Source: Paraspadella gotoi
Lineage: Eukaryota; Chaetognatha
DNA: 64,000 nucleotides
Direction: 5' to 3'
Assembly (NCBI GenBank): GCA_051294375.1
Contig: CM119267.1
Coordinates: 17,769,780-17,833,779 of the forward strand
Part shown: positions 23,738-33,749 of the stretch, piece after piece
How the letters are laid out: each line of letters begins with the position of its first letter
Position numbering within the stretch: the first letter of the stretch is position 1
The notes under the pieces: generated by a model
What the model saw: only the letters and a program-made list of their open reading frames with translations
Databases searched by the model: none
What the model was told of the DNA's origin: nothing
Position numbers and translations under genes: made by a program

Positions 23738-24019
23738 TTGCTTGTTACACGTACACATTTTTTTTTGTTTCTAGCCTGTTCTTTGAAACCGAACAAGCCT
23801 AGCTCCTCCCATCCCTACAAGAAACAACGATGCCGACAATCGCCGAAGTCGGTGGTAGCGATTTGGTTACAACGCGGAAAACGAGGTCGGCAACACCCCA
23901 TCACCGATGAGCTGCAGGCCGGGGATCCAGCGAGGAACGCTCGAACGATTCAGGAGTCGTTGGAACGTCGCGGCGGGAAGGGCACGATATACCTCATGAC
24001 GAGAGATCGAATCCAATGA
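23738..24019 (+). other. Open frame, coding status unclear
   Basis: A 93-codon frame of mixed composition overlaps the start of the duplicated fragment at 23991. No start, splice or domain evidence supports it. Confidence 0.2.
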
Positions 24020-24117
24020 AAATTTAGATAATGTATAGTTTTTTTATTTTACTTATCTTCATAACTTAACTTTCAACCCAAACTCTCTCTTCCCTACGTT
24101 TTCTCTTTCGTTCTCAT
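23991..24117 (+). repeat. Fragment duplicated at 15881-16001
   Basis: Here the sequence continues without a gap, so this is probably the native location. Confidence 0.8.
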
Positions 24118-24274
24118 CCAATCTTTCCATCTCAGCCCTTACCTCTTTTCCTTATCACCCTCTTCCTTTAACTTACCCCTACTCCCAAGTCCCTACCCAC
24201 TCCCACTTCACGCCAGCTTCGCGGCCACTCAAAACAAACTCCGTCGCAAGACGTCCAAATTTATTTTCGTGCCC

Positions 24275-24277
<3 letters not shown>

Positions 24278-24319
<42 letters not shown>
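24278..24319. repeat. (CT)n microsatellite
   Basis: Pure CT array shortly before a gap. Confidence 0.97.
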
Positions 24320-24322
<3 letters not shown>

Positions 24323-24345
24323 ATGTCGCACCCGCTTTCACCCTC

Positions 24346-24571
24346 NNNNNNNNNNNNNNNNNNNNNNNNNNNNNNNNNNNNNNNNNNNNNNNNNNNNNNN
24401 NNNNNNNNNNNNNNNNNNNNNNNNNNNNNNNNNNNNNNNNNNNNNNNNNNNNNNNNNNNNNNNNNNNNNNNNNNNNNNNNNNNNNNNNNNNNNNNNNNNN
24501 NNNNNNNNNNNNNNNNNNNNNNNNNNNNNNNNNNNNNNNNNNNNNNNNNNNNNNNNNNNNNNNNNNNNNNN
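24346..24571. other. Assembly gap, 226 N
   Basis: Unknown sequence. Confidence 0.99.
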
Positions 24572-24880
24572 AAAAAAAAACGTTATCTGAACACCGACGC
24601 CATTTTTATCTCTCGCGCTATCGTTTAGCAACACCTTATATCGCCACATAAACTCCCTTTCACCACCGACATTTTCCCCCGCGCAACAATCGATCAAACC
24701 ACCTACCCTCACTACCACACGACTTCACTCACCTACTTCCACCAAATTACCCCGATGCTCCCCACCCATTAAACCACCACAAGCGCCCACTTCACCACCC
24801 AAAACATTCATCTCTATCCTCGTCGTTTCTTCTCCTCCGTCTCCCGGTATTGACGAGCCCACATTTCAGGGTGGCACCGA
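24572..24880. other. C-rich stretch between gaps, no gene seen
   Basis: CCAC-rich plus strand. No frame is supported. Confidence 0.5.
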
Positions 24881-25077
24881 NNNNNNNNNNNNNNNNNNNN
24901 NNNNNNNNNNNNNNNNNNNNNNNNNNNNNNNNNNNNNNNNNNNNNNNNNNNNNNNNNNNNNNNNNNNNNNNNNNNNNNNNNNNNNNNNNNNNNNNNNNNN
25001 NNNNNNNNNNNNNNNNNNNNNNNNNNNNNNNNNNNNNNNNNNNNNNNNNNNNNNNNNNNNNNNNNNNNNNNNNNNNN
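24881..25077. other. Assembly gap, 197 N
   Basis: Unknown sequence. Confidence 0.99.
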
Positions 25078-25439
25078 AACATAAAAAAAGGTAAATTATT
25101 CCTATCGAACTCGTTTTTAAGAATAATTAATAATATGCAAATGAGGTTGAAAGTGAGGCTTGTTAAAACAAACGATCAATAATATTTTTTCAAATATTTA
25201 TTTCGTAAGAGCGAACGCGTACTACCTAGCTCCATTCCATTTCCGCTACCCCATTTTTTATTTTATCTATTTTTCTGTTTCTATTTTTTTTTCTGTTAAA
25301 AATTTCTCTCCCTTTCTAAGTTTCTTTGTGTTTTTCCATTCAATTCCCAGATCCTTAGATTTCACCAGAGGGGTTTCGTATTTCTGATTCTTTCTTTCTT
25401 TTTTTTCGTTTGTTCTCCAGCCTGTCTTCTCTCTCTCTC

Positions 25440-25477
<38 letters not shown>

Positions 25478-25486
25478 AGAGAGAGG

Positions 25487-25517
<31 letters not shown>
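25440..25517. repeat. Imperfect (GA)n microsatellite
   Basis: GA arrays split by GAAGAA and GGAGAG. Confidence 0.95.
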
Positions 25518-25694
25518 TATCAATTTTTATCCATCCGCTTTTCTCCGGTAAACGAAGATCTTTCGAAAATCAAAAGATCAACAACAAAATATGTCTTAGA
25601 AGAAGTCGGACCGTTGATCCTTCCCGCTCTCCTTCTCCTTCAGACTCTCTTCGCCGATTCCATCTCCACCCCCGACCACCCCCTACCACCCATC

Positions 25695-25857
25695 NNNNNN
25701 NNNNNNNNNNNNNNNNNNNNNNNNNNNNNNNNNNNNNNNNNNNNNNNNNNNNNNNNNNNNNNNNNNNNNNNNNNNNNNNNNNNNNNNNNNNNNNNNNNNN
25801 NNNNNNNNNNNNNNNNNNNNNNNNNNNNNNNNNNNNNNNNNNNNNNNNNNNNNNNNN
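25695..25857. other. Assembly gap, 163 N
   Basis: Unknown sequence. Confidence 0.99.
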
Positions 25858-26178
25858 CGCCCCCCTTCCTCGACGATTGCCCCAGATATTCGCGCGGGCT
25901 GCGGGGGTTGATTAGGAGGCGAGCGCTGAGTTCATTAAATCCCTCGACATGGCATTTGGAAGAGGAGGCATCTGGCGTCGGCATCTGGCCACCAAATTTA
26001 CATCTGTCGTTGTCTTATTTTTATTTGGTGGTTTTGGAATTGGTCCTTTATTATTTAACGTTTGTTCCGGATCAACCTTTTTGTATTTTGTGCCATTTTT
26101 TGCAGATGTTGAATAAACTTGAATGATCTTCTTTCCTCCCAAAATTTTGGTCGTGGCGACCCTAACATTTCCCGCCAT
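25858..26178. other. LTR-like end or minus-strand exon (ambiguous)
   Basis: On the plus strand an AATAAA (26112-26117) is followed 36 bases later by TCGTGGCGACCCTAACA, resembling an LTR polyadenylation region and a primer-binding site of Gypsy/BEL type. On the minus strand an 88-codon frame from ATG at 26178 (MAGNVRVATTKILGGKK..) has good composition and a TATAAAA about 50 bases upstream. The two readings exclude each other; neither has a second line of proof. Confidence 0.3.
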
Positions 26179-26483
26179 CTGCCGTCTGGCGGATTTGGCT
26201 TTAGAAATCGCTGCGGGTTTTTATATCCTCTGGATTTATTTGTTAGCGATGTTCCTTTGTTTGTTTTGGTCTTTTGAGCGGGGTTTTTCGTCGGAGACGA
26301 AGTGTTAAAAACTCAAAAACAGATCACGGATCTAGACTTATATCTCTTTTGAATACTTTTGGAATCGGAACAAAAAATAGATACAAACCCGAATTTCCGT
26401 AAATTTTTATTTTAAAATCAAAAATCCTTTTCCCATGAGACTAGGGCGATAATTTTTTTTTTCTTTTTTTAACCTTCGAATGA

Positions 26484-26583
26484 GAATTTAATTACATTAT
26501 TCTTAGATCCGAACTAAAAAAAAATGTAATCAAGAATTTAATTACATTATTCTTAGATCCGAACTAAAAAAAAATGTAATCAA
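26484..26583. repeat. Perfect 50-bp tandem duplication
   Basis: Two identical 50-base units (26484-26533 and 26534-26583), beginning GAATTTAATTACATTATTC. No divergence, so recent or an assembly slip. Confidence 0.95.
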
Positions 26584-26629
26584 GAATTCTCTAGAAGATG
26601 GGAGTTCCGCCCACCTGATTGCACTATCT

Positions 26630-26667
26630 TTCTCTCTCTCTCTTTATTCTCTCTTTCTTCTCTCTCT

Positions 26668-26721
<54 letters not shown>

Positions 26722-26722
26722 A
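26630..26722. repeat. Imperfect (TC)n microsatellite
   Basis: TC-rich array with TTTC and TTC interruptions. Confidence 0.95.
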
Positions 26723-27003
26723 ACAATCATGCAGCGTTTCAAATCCGAGTTTTGACGAGAAGATTTTCATTGGAAAAAGGTGGGTCTTTGTGCTCTCTTC
26801 ATCAGGTCTTCTAATGATGTCATTAGGTCTCTTTTTCAAACGATGTTTAAGGCTCTTTTCCGTGCTAAGTTGAAGAGAGTTTCCGATAGATTGTAGGTGT
26901 TGCCTGCGTCGAGAACCAGCTGATTGGCAGTATGGATTGGTAGATCTAAGAATATTCTCATTGCTTGGATATGGAGTTTGTCTACTTTTGGCCATTGATG
27001 CAA
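26723..27003 (-). pseudogene. Possible non-LTR retrotransposon ORF2 remnant
   Basis: One minus frame reads ..IQAMRIFLDLPIHTANQLVL.. then NLARKRALNIV, with an in-frame TGA, and continues with KRDLMTSLEDLMKRAQ. The pattern (basic start, AMRIxLxLPxxTAN, then an LxxR/K helix) resembles the region after the reverse transcriptase in Jockey/I-type elements, from family knowledge and by eye only. A second frame in the same DNA is also open (ATG at 26995), so the call is tentative. The MITE at 27026 lies just upstream. Confidence 0.35.
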
Positions 27004-27025
27004 TTCTGTGAGAGATTAGTACACA

Positions 27026-27653
27026 CTACACAGTAAGGCGTAGTGAAAGTTACATACAAAAATTCTAAAAGTCAATTATGAACAACATACCATCAGTGAA
27101 CATTAATTTGTAAAAAAAATTAATTTTATGTTTTTTAATTTTCGCAGTAGGCTATATTTATATATAGTACTATCCTTATAAAATCGAAAAATTTCAAAAT
27201 AGGCTTTTTTTAATTTTGATTGCAGATTTGAATTCCTCGTCAAAAGTTGATAAAAGAAAATATAATTCATTTTTAAAAATTCTTTCATTAAGTAGGTTAA
27301 AAATTTAAAAAACTATATTTAATATATAAAAAGTTAAATTTCAGTTTAAAATATAGCTTTTTCTAATTTTTGACCCACTTAATGAAGGAATTTTTCAAAA
27401 AGAGTTATATTTCTTTTTATCAACTTTTTATGACGAATCCAAATCTGCAAAAAAATCTTAGAAAAAACTGTTTTGAAATTTTAACATTTATTGGTTTAGT
27501 ACTAGTATAAATATGGCCTACTGCGTAAATTGTAAAATTTATTATAAATTTTTTTTATACATAAATGTTCATAAGTATAATGTTGTTCGTTCCTCACTTT
27601 TAGAATTTTAATTAAAGTTAAACTTAGGAATTTTACTACGCCTTACTACACAG
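27026..27653. mobile_element. hAT-type fold-back MITE with 8-bp target duplication
   Basis: Element 27034-27645 (612 bp) starts TAAGGCGTAGTGAAA and ends with the inverse TTTTACTACGCCTTA. It is flanked by identical CTACACAG at 27026-27033 and 27646-27653. The two halves are extended inverted copies (for example ATTCTAAAAGT, GAACAACAT and CGCAGTAGGC blocks appear in both arms). There is no transposase. An 8-bp duplication is the hallmark of hAT transposition; the long inverted arms make it fold-back type. Confidence 0.85.
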
Positions 27654-27730
27654 CCATTACAATTTTGTGATTTTTGTCACTTCTTTTTCTTTGCTAGTTT
27701 TTGTATAATTATAGACCCCTTAGACGTACT

Positions 27731-28100
27731 AGTTGCTGTCCAGGGTTATTTACTTTTCAATTCAATTCAATTCAATTCTCTCTCTTAGCCCCTTCTCTCT
27801 AGTTGCTGTCCAGGGTCATTCACTGTTCAATTCAATTCAATCCAATTCAATTCTCTCTCTCTTAGTCCCTTCTCTCTAGTTGCTGTCCAGGATCATTCAC
27901 TGTTCAATTCAATTCAATTCAATTCAATTCTCTCTCTCTTAGTCCCTTCTCTCTAGTTGCTGTCCAGGGTCATTCACTGTTCAATTCAATTCAATTCAAT
28001 TCAATTCTCTCTCTCTCAGTCCCTTCTCTCTAGTTGTTGTCCAGGGTCATTTAGTGTTCAATTCAATTCAATTCAATTCTCTCTCTCTTTGTCCCTTCTT
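27731..28100 (+). repeat. 70-77 bp minisatellite with nested AATTC pentamers
   Basis: Five units start AGTTGCTGTCCAGG (27731, 27801, 27878, 27955, 28032). Each contains a (CAATT)3-5 pentamer run, then CTCTCTCT and a TTAGTCCCTTCTCTCT end. Unit length differs mainly by pentamer and CT number. Confidence 0.92.
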
Positions 28101-28278
28101 TCCACGTCATATCTCTCAACGCTCTCCCGCGCTTTTATAATCATTCCTCATCATTTCGCTGCCAAGTGATTAACATTTCATCGAACCGACGTGAATGTCA
28201 ATGGCTTCTCACGATATAAACCTGCTCCCGCAATTTCTTTTGCTTTTTATGCATCGCCTAAAAAGAGTCATTTTCTAG

Positions 28279-28539
28279 CGAGTTCGCCTTTTGTCCGATC
28301 ACATTCCCGAATCCACAAGAGTGAACACAAAAGTGGTCGAATACACAGCGTCGCTTCTACAACCTTTCCACAAGAGTGGTCGACTGAAGGTTTCCAAAAC
28401 GTTGCCACTTCGTAATATCCACGAGAGTGATAAAACTCCACAAACCACATCCTCGCCTCCACAACGTCGCCACCGTTACAACGACGCCAGGCGTCACCTC
28501 CATCTCAACGCGTCGTCGTTATTTGTCATTTCCATCTGA
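28279..28539 (+). CDS. Candidate 3' exon with periodic motif
   Basis: TTTTCTAG at 28271-28278 is a good acceptor, and from 28279 an 86-residue frame runs to TGA at 28537. The composition is varied (for example VRLLSDHIPESTRVNTKVVE). The DNA repeats CCACAAGAGTG with variants near 28314, 28369 and 28419. The opposite strand is also open over part of it, so strand choice is uncertain. No family recognised. Confidence 0.3.
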   Translation, partial: RVRLLSDHIPESTRVNTKVVEYTASLLQPFHKSGRLKVSKTLPLRNIHESDKTPQTTSSPPQRRHRYNDARRHLHLNASSLFVISI

Positions 28540-28756
28540 CGTTTTCTTTCCTTTCGCCTCGAGACTCGATGAGGTCAGATTCCTTATCCTTTCCAGTCTC
28601 TGCCAGTAAGAAAGCTAAAAATCTTAATCTCGATCTTGATTTAAATTTGAAGCTCAATTCGATATTAATAAAATTGTAACGCTAAAATTAAAATCTAACA
28701 AAATAAATCTTAATTAAAAATAGGAACCTGACAACATTTTTATAAAAAGCGTTGCC

Positions 28757-28960
28757 GAGACAAAAACGACAACGACGACGATAAGAACGGCTACGATATT
28801 TCCCGATAACTGACGAAGTGAAAAAAACGAACATGACAGCGACGACGTCTGTTACGACGAAAACGACGACGACGACGACTACTATGCCGATGAAAACTGC
28901 GACGATAACGACGATATATCGACGAAGACGACGACGAAGACGACGACGAAACCCATAAAA
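28757..28960. repeat. Imperfect (GAC)n/(CGA)n block
   Basis: Interspersed GACGACGAC runs. They produce spurious hydrophobic Val-rich translations on the minus strand. Confidence 0.8.
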
Positions 28961-29009
28961 GTTAAGTTTTGCTCGTCGTATAATTAAGGGGGAGATTTTC
29001 GCTTCGATA

Positions 29010-29123
29010 TTAATCTGGAGACGAGGAAGGCGACGCCGACGACTTGAGCCGCACAGTTGCAAGAAGCGAGAAAGCGAGAGAAGCGAAAACTAGTATCGCC
29101 TTCAATCGCGAACTTCGGGTCAT
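29010..29123 (-). CDS. Short frame with signal-peptide-like start
   Basis: ATG at 29123 (context CACAATGACC) encodes MTRSSRLKAILVFASLAFSL followed by a Ser-rich tail and a stop after 37 residues. Basic start plus hydrophobic core looks like a signal peptide. A strong acceptor-like CTTCTCCACAG lies upstream near 29182. Either a tiny secreted product, a first coding exon with its donor missed, or chance; the opposite strand is also open. Confidence 0.25.
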   Translation of the reverse strand: MTRSSRLKAILVFASLAFSLLATVRLKSSASPSSSPD

Positions 29124-29745
29124 TGTGCGCGGGATTCTTTTTTGTCGAAATCTCGGGGAAAAAAAAAAGAAAGGGTCACTGTGGAGAAGGAAAAGATTTC
29201 GCGGCCGCAATCAGAGAGAAAATTCGATCAACAATCAAAAAAGGAAAGAAAGCACGACTTTCCCGCAGCCCCATAAATTCGGCCCACAATTGCGTTAGCC
29301 CACAAGTGCATTCGTCCACTAATGCCTTTGCCCTCGAATACATTACCCCACGAATTCGTTTTTTCACCCACCCACAGAAGAATCAAGCAACACCGCGGCT
29401 CGTGTGATAAAATCCTCTCACAAAGGACGATATTATCCCTTCTTTCTACATTTTTCTCTTTAACTCAACCGCTCACGGGTAACAATTTCCCTACGAGCGG
29501 ACTATTAATCACTGCCAGTTCATTATACTTCACTGCATTAGTTTACTCTATATCTCTACGGGTTAATTAAGTTAATTTGAAATATTCTGATCGTAAACAA
29601 CTCGTACCACTTTAACTCGAAAACAAACAACGCTATTCTTTTCCAAGTCTTTTCCCAAACAACTCTCAGCTCTGCTCGGCAGTCAAGCAACTCAACGATT
29701 TTCCTTTTAATCCGACTCCACTCCACGACCGCCTTCACCACCTCC

Positions 29746-29748
<3 letters not shown>

Positions 29749-29832
<84 letters not shown>
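29749..29832. repeat. (GA)n microsatellite
   Basis: GA array with one GGAGAG interruption near 29767. A second GA array lies at 29984-30014. Confidence 0.95.
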
Positions 29833-29833
<1 letters not shown>

Positions 29834-29979
29834 AGCGACAACTTTCGCAATCGTAGGTCGAAGCACCTTTTCTCCCTTTGGAATTTCTTCCTTTCATCCA
29901 ACGACAGCAGCTGGGTTGTCGCCGCAGCTGGCCGGCGGCTGCGGCTTACGCTTGGCGTTGCGGCCAAGCCACTGACGGA

Positions 29980-30016
<37 letters not shown>

Positions 30017-30865
30017 CAGATAAAGACAGACCCATAGAGAGAGAAACAGAGAGACAGAGACAGAAAGAGAGAGAGACAGAGAGAGAGAGAAAGCGTGTTG
30101 CCGAAGTGGTGAAAGATTAAATCCAAGATATCAAGCGAGAAACATGATCGAGATTCTTTTTTTTTCCCAGGGAGGCAGAGAAGAGAGAGACGAGAGAAAA
30201 GGAGAAACCGCGAAATGATTGTATCACGGGCTGCGTGAGCTTTCTTCTTGAGTCAAGATATTTCTCGTGAACGAGGAAAGGGAAAGGCCAATTGAGAAAG
30301 TAATCTTGGAAAGTCACAAAGGCGCAAACCTTTGTTTGGACTGTAATCATAATTGCACTTGTTGCTGAGTAACGATAAAACAAATTTTTCTAAAATATTA
30401 ACACTTTGCAATAGCTTGTCTTCTTCAGAAAACATAATTATAATAAGAAGAAAAATTATAAAAACATATTGAGCAAAACTTTGTTAGGTGAAGGTGAACT
30501 TGCAGATCATAAAGTGAAAGTGAGAGTTCGTGAAAGTGATAGTCGGTCAGTCCATTGGATACCGAAATTCGAAAACCATATCAGCTAACCCGGACATAAA
30601 CGAGCAACTTCGATCATAAAAAGTTGCACTGGGAAGAAAAAACTGGAATATTTCATGAATATGGTAATCGTGAATTTCTCGCTCTCTCTCTCTCTATTTT
30701 TTCTCTCCCCTCTCAGGGTATCTGTCTCTATCTTTTCCACACGCTATAGAACAGAGAGAGAGATATTTTGAATAAAAATAGGAGAAGAAAGAGAACGAGA
30801 GAGAAAAAAAATGGGATAAGTTTCGTTGTCTTGCAAATTCTTTGGACTTTCTTTTTCTTTTTTTA

Positions 30866-31210
30866 GTTACGCCGCGAGTACTCGCGGAGCAACTCTTTAA
30901 GTCACTTTTCGGTCGGTCTGTCGATCGGTCGGTCGGTCCGTCAGTATGTCTATCCGTCGGTCTGTCCCACTTAAAAATGTATATAATTTGCCTATAGTTG
31001 GTTTCTCATTGTTAAGACAGAAAAAAACCTAAAATCTAAGGGATTGCTCGCGCCGCTTTCAGGAAATCCTAAAACTATAAGGAATAAAAGTCGGAATTCC
31101 GATGCTAAGGTTATTGTAGTCATGTAGTCATGTCATGTCATGTTATGTCACGAGAAATACTCGTGATAAGGCAGTCACTGCGGCGCAAAACATTTGAATT
31201 ACCGGTTTGT
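30866..31210 (+). mobile_element. Dispersed repeat family, copy 2, with palindromic start
   Basis: Begins at CCGCGAGTACTCGCGG (30872-30887), a perfect 16-base palindrome, followed by AGCAACTCTTTAAGTCAC, the GGTCNGTC array (30903-30967), CTTAAAAATGTATATAATTTG, and GGAAATCCTAAAACTATAAGG. The end (CAGTCACTGCGGCGCAAAAC, about 31173) matches copy 1. A second small hairpin, ACGAGAAATACTCGT, lies near 31149. Non-coding. Confidence 0.65.
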
Positions 31211-31901
31211 TTTTTTTTTTTTTTTTGGTTTTTTTTGCTGAGCGTAATCTGTTTTTAGCGGATTTCTCTCTCTGTGAATGAGAAAAGAGAAAATAAGAGA
31301 AGAAAGAGAAAATAAGAAAAAATACTCGTGATTTGAAAAGACGAAGGGATGAGCCTTTATTTTCCAAAAGAAAATGTTTGGATGTCGTCTCGTTTAATAA
31401 AACAAATTTAATTTAAAAATATTTTGGGAAAAAAAAATTGAACGTCGACTGGGGAAACGGTTTTGTTAGCTAGGATCTTGAAAAAATCTTTTTTTTTAGA
31501 TTTTTCTGTCTCATTTTCACATAAACTTTTTAGCCGGCATTGTTTGCTCAAACGAACATCTAAGATTTTAACGTTCAACTGTTGGTCGAACGAGTAAAAC
31601 TATCCACGCAATCCCGACTCTCGATCGTCACGTCAAATCTATACAAGATTTTAGATTTTGACAATTAAAACCGACGCGCGAGAAAAATGAGCCAGATTTT
31701 TAAACGAATTATCACCGAAAGAGAGAAAGAAAAAAAGTCCGGCCGAATTCTCGCTTTTTCTCCTTCCCCCCCCCACCTCATTTTTTTGGTCCCAGATTGC
31801 GGGGCGGAGAAAATTTGTTGGATCATCAGAAATCCCCGTCTTAAACGGTCGGATACAAATGGTCGGATCGACGTTAAGGCTTTTTAAAAGATAGGATCCT
31901 T

Positions 31902-32148
31902 TGGGTCACGTGACGTTAGAGGCCAAACGAGGGCGATTCTTAAGGGGAGAGAGTTGGATGGGGGGGAGTGGAGAGAGCGTGGTTGTTGTTTTTTGTTCTT
32001 GTTGTTGTTGTTTTTCGAGCTTGTGGTCAGCGGGTTAATGGTCGGGAACGAGATTAGCGAGTTGCTAAAATAGTTGAAGTGAGAAAGCCGACTGGCGTTT
32101 GCAGCGAGTGGCATTTCGGGCTTGTGGCAAGCGGGGTTTTGTTGAGTT
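31902..32148 (+). promoter_or_regulatory. E-box promoter-like region with 5' exon and donor
   Basis: GGTCACGTGAC (CACGTG at 31907-31912) is followed by a G-rich, T-rich stretch that ends at GAGTT|GTAAGTAA (donor at 32149). This would be a non-coding first exon for the coding exon at 32467. Inferred from motifs only. Confidence 0.35.
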
Positions 32149-32466
32149 GTAAGTAATCTAGTATAATTTTATATCTAGTAAAGTTAAGTTAAAGTTTAAA
32201 TCTAGTAAGCCTAGTAAAGTTAAGTTAAAGTAAACTTTAAATCTAGTAAAGTTTTAAACCTTTTTGTATTTTTTTAAATTTTAATCGTTACCTTTTACCA
32301 AAGACTAAGCGTATTTTAAATTGGTGCAGCCAATTTAAAATAATTATTCATTCATTCATACAAGCAAGCTTTCAATCAAGACTCTTTGTCTTGTTTATTC
32401 ACTGTATGTAAGTTACAACTACTTTGCAAAAAAATTACCGCAGCTCCGCAGCACGCAAAATATTGG

Positions 32467-32805
32467 ATGCTAAACAGCGAAGCCAATAAACTGCACCAAA
32501 ACTCAGAAGAGTTTACATCAACTTTCAGCGAGATGAACGAGAGAGACGCCGCTAGGGGCGCCAGCGACGCCGGGAATAAAGATGAGGAGGCGTGGCAGCC
32601 GCGGCAGCCGCAGCAGCCGCCGCAACCGTGGCACCGACCTTCGCTTCGGTTTCCGCGGGAAATCGAGCGGGAGCTTTCGCGAATGACCGCCCCAAGTGAA
32701 AATGCCCGTTGGTTCAATGAGAATTCACCAGATAGCGGAAAATCGCTGAGACAGAAAGTGAATATCACTGATATAAAAAGACGCGGTTATTCGTCCACAG
32801 TGTGA
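32467..32805 (+). CDS. Hydrophilic 112-residue protein, unidentified
   Basis: ATG at 32467 opens a frame to TGA at 32803-32805. The protein is hydrophilic with a Gln/Pro-rich middle (QPRQPQQPPQP), then a charged segment (LRFPREIERELSRM), and ends KRRGYSSTV. An acceptor (TTACCGCAG) lies at about 32441, and an upstream promoter-like exon ends at 32148. There is no signal peptide or membrane segment. The reverse strand is partly open, but its translation is Ser/Cys-rich and less convincing. Family unknown. Confidence 0.4.
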   Translation: MLNSEANKLHQNSEEFTSTFSEMNERDAARGASDAGNKDEEAWQPRQPQQPPQPWHRPSLRFPREIERELSRMTAPSENARWFNENSPDSGKSLRQKVNITDIKRRGYSSTV

Positions 32806-32942
32806 TCGTCGTGAATTGAAAGAGACAAGTGCAATCACGAGCTCAAAGTTTGTTTCGTTTTCAACTTGTAAAATTCCCCTTCTCTGGCCTTATTTTTCTT
32901 CCCTGCAATATTGTGTTCTCTCTCTCATTCTCTCCCTCACCA

Positions 32943-32944
<2 letters not shown>

Positions 32945-32973
<29 letters not shown>
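32945..32973. repeat. (CT)n microsatellite
   Basis: Short pure CT array in a longer pyrimidine-rich region (32910-33020). Confidence 0.95.
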
Positions 32974-32977
<4 letters not shown>

Positions 32978-33336
32978 CTCTCCTTCTTCTCTCATCTGCT
33001 CAGCACTCTTCTCTCTCTATCTCCTCTCTCTCAACGCTCCCTTTTCGCAGCCAAACCTCGCAATCGTCTCCCTCTCCCCCTCCACTTGCCGCTCAATCGA
33101 TTCAGCCCCATGGCCCGAGAATATTGAACGACTCCATTTCACGAACCCTAAAAAAAAACAAAAAACCCCTCACCCAGTTTTAAAACGGAAATCATTACCT
33201 TCCAATTAACGCTTTTTAGTCGGTCCCCGTTAAAGTTTCATTTAATTTTCTTTAATGACACGGAATGACGACAACGACGACGACAACAGCAAACGAAGTC
33301 GGAATTCCACCCTCACTTAAACTTACCCACCCTTAC

Positions 33337-33456
33337 CCGAATACACCACAGGGTTTTGCCTGATCGAAAGCGTGGAAACTCGTTCATAAATCTAATCAGT
33401 GGATGACAGGCAGGGGCAGAGTCCGGACGGAGTTGAAGGGTTTTGAGGGTTGGGAA

Positions 33457-33513
<57 letters not shown>

Positions 33514-33749
33514 AGAATGGATTGGAGACCACAAAAACGACTAACAGCGAATAGAAGGGCGGGAGAGAAAGAGACAGTCGAGAATACTGAGATGTGAGCA
33601 GTGAGCACTGAGCAGGGTTGTCTATTGAGTTTCCATTGCGGACACGATGAAGGCGTTAATTGCGAAATCGTGATAGTTGCATCATGGACAACTCGATTCA
33701 TTTCTGTCTTCTGCCACAAAGGGTCACTCCTTTCCGCATCTAAGGACAT
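33337..33749 (-). CDS. Two-exon candidate gene with a (CT)n intron, partial
   Basis: Exon 1 (33749-33546) starts at the first in-frame ATG after a stop (MSLDAERSDPLWQKTEMNRV..) and ends CTATTCGCT|GTTAGT, 68 codons, phase 0. The 154-nt intron (33545-33392) is free of AG dinucleotides until its TGATTAG end and contains the (CT)n array as a polypyrimidine tract. Exon 2 (33391-33337) continues in phase 0 (IYERVSTLSIRQNPVVYS) and ends TCGG|GTAAGG. Donor 1 is non-consensus at its third base. No further exon was found downstream and no family is recognised. Confidence 0.38.
33461..33508. repeat. (GA)n microsatellite inside a candidate intron
   Basis: Reads as (CT)n on the strand of the candidate gene. 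Confidence 0.95.
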
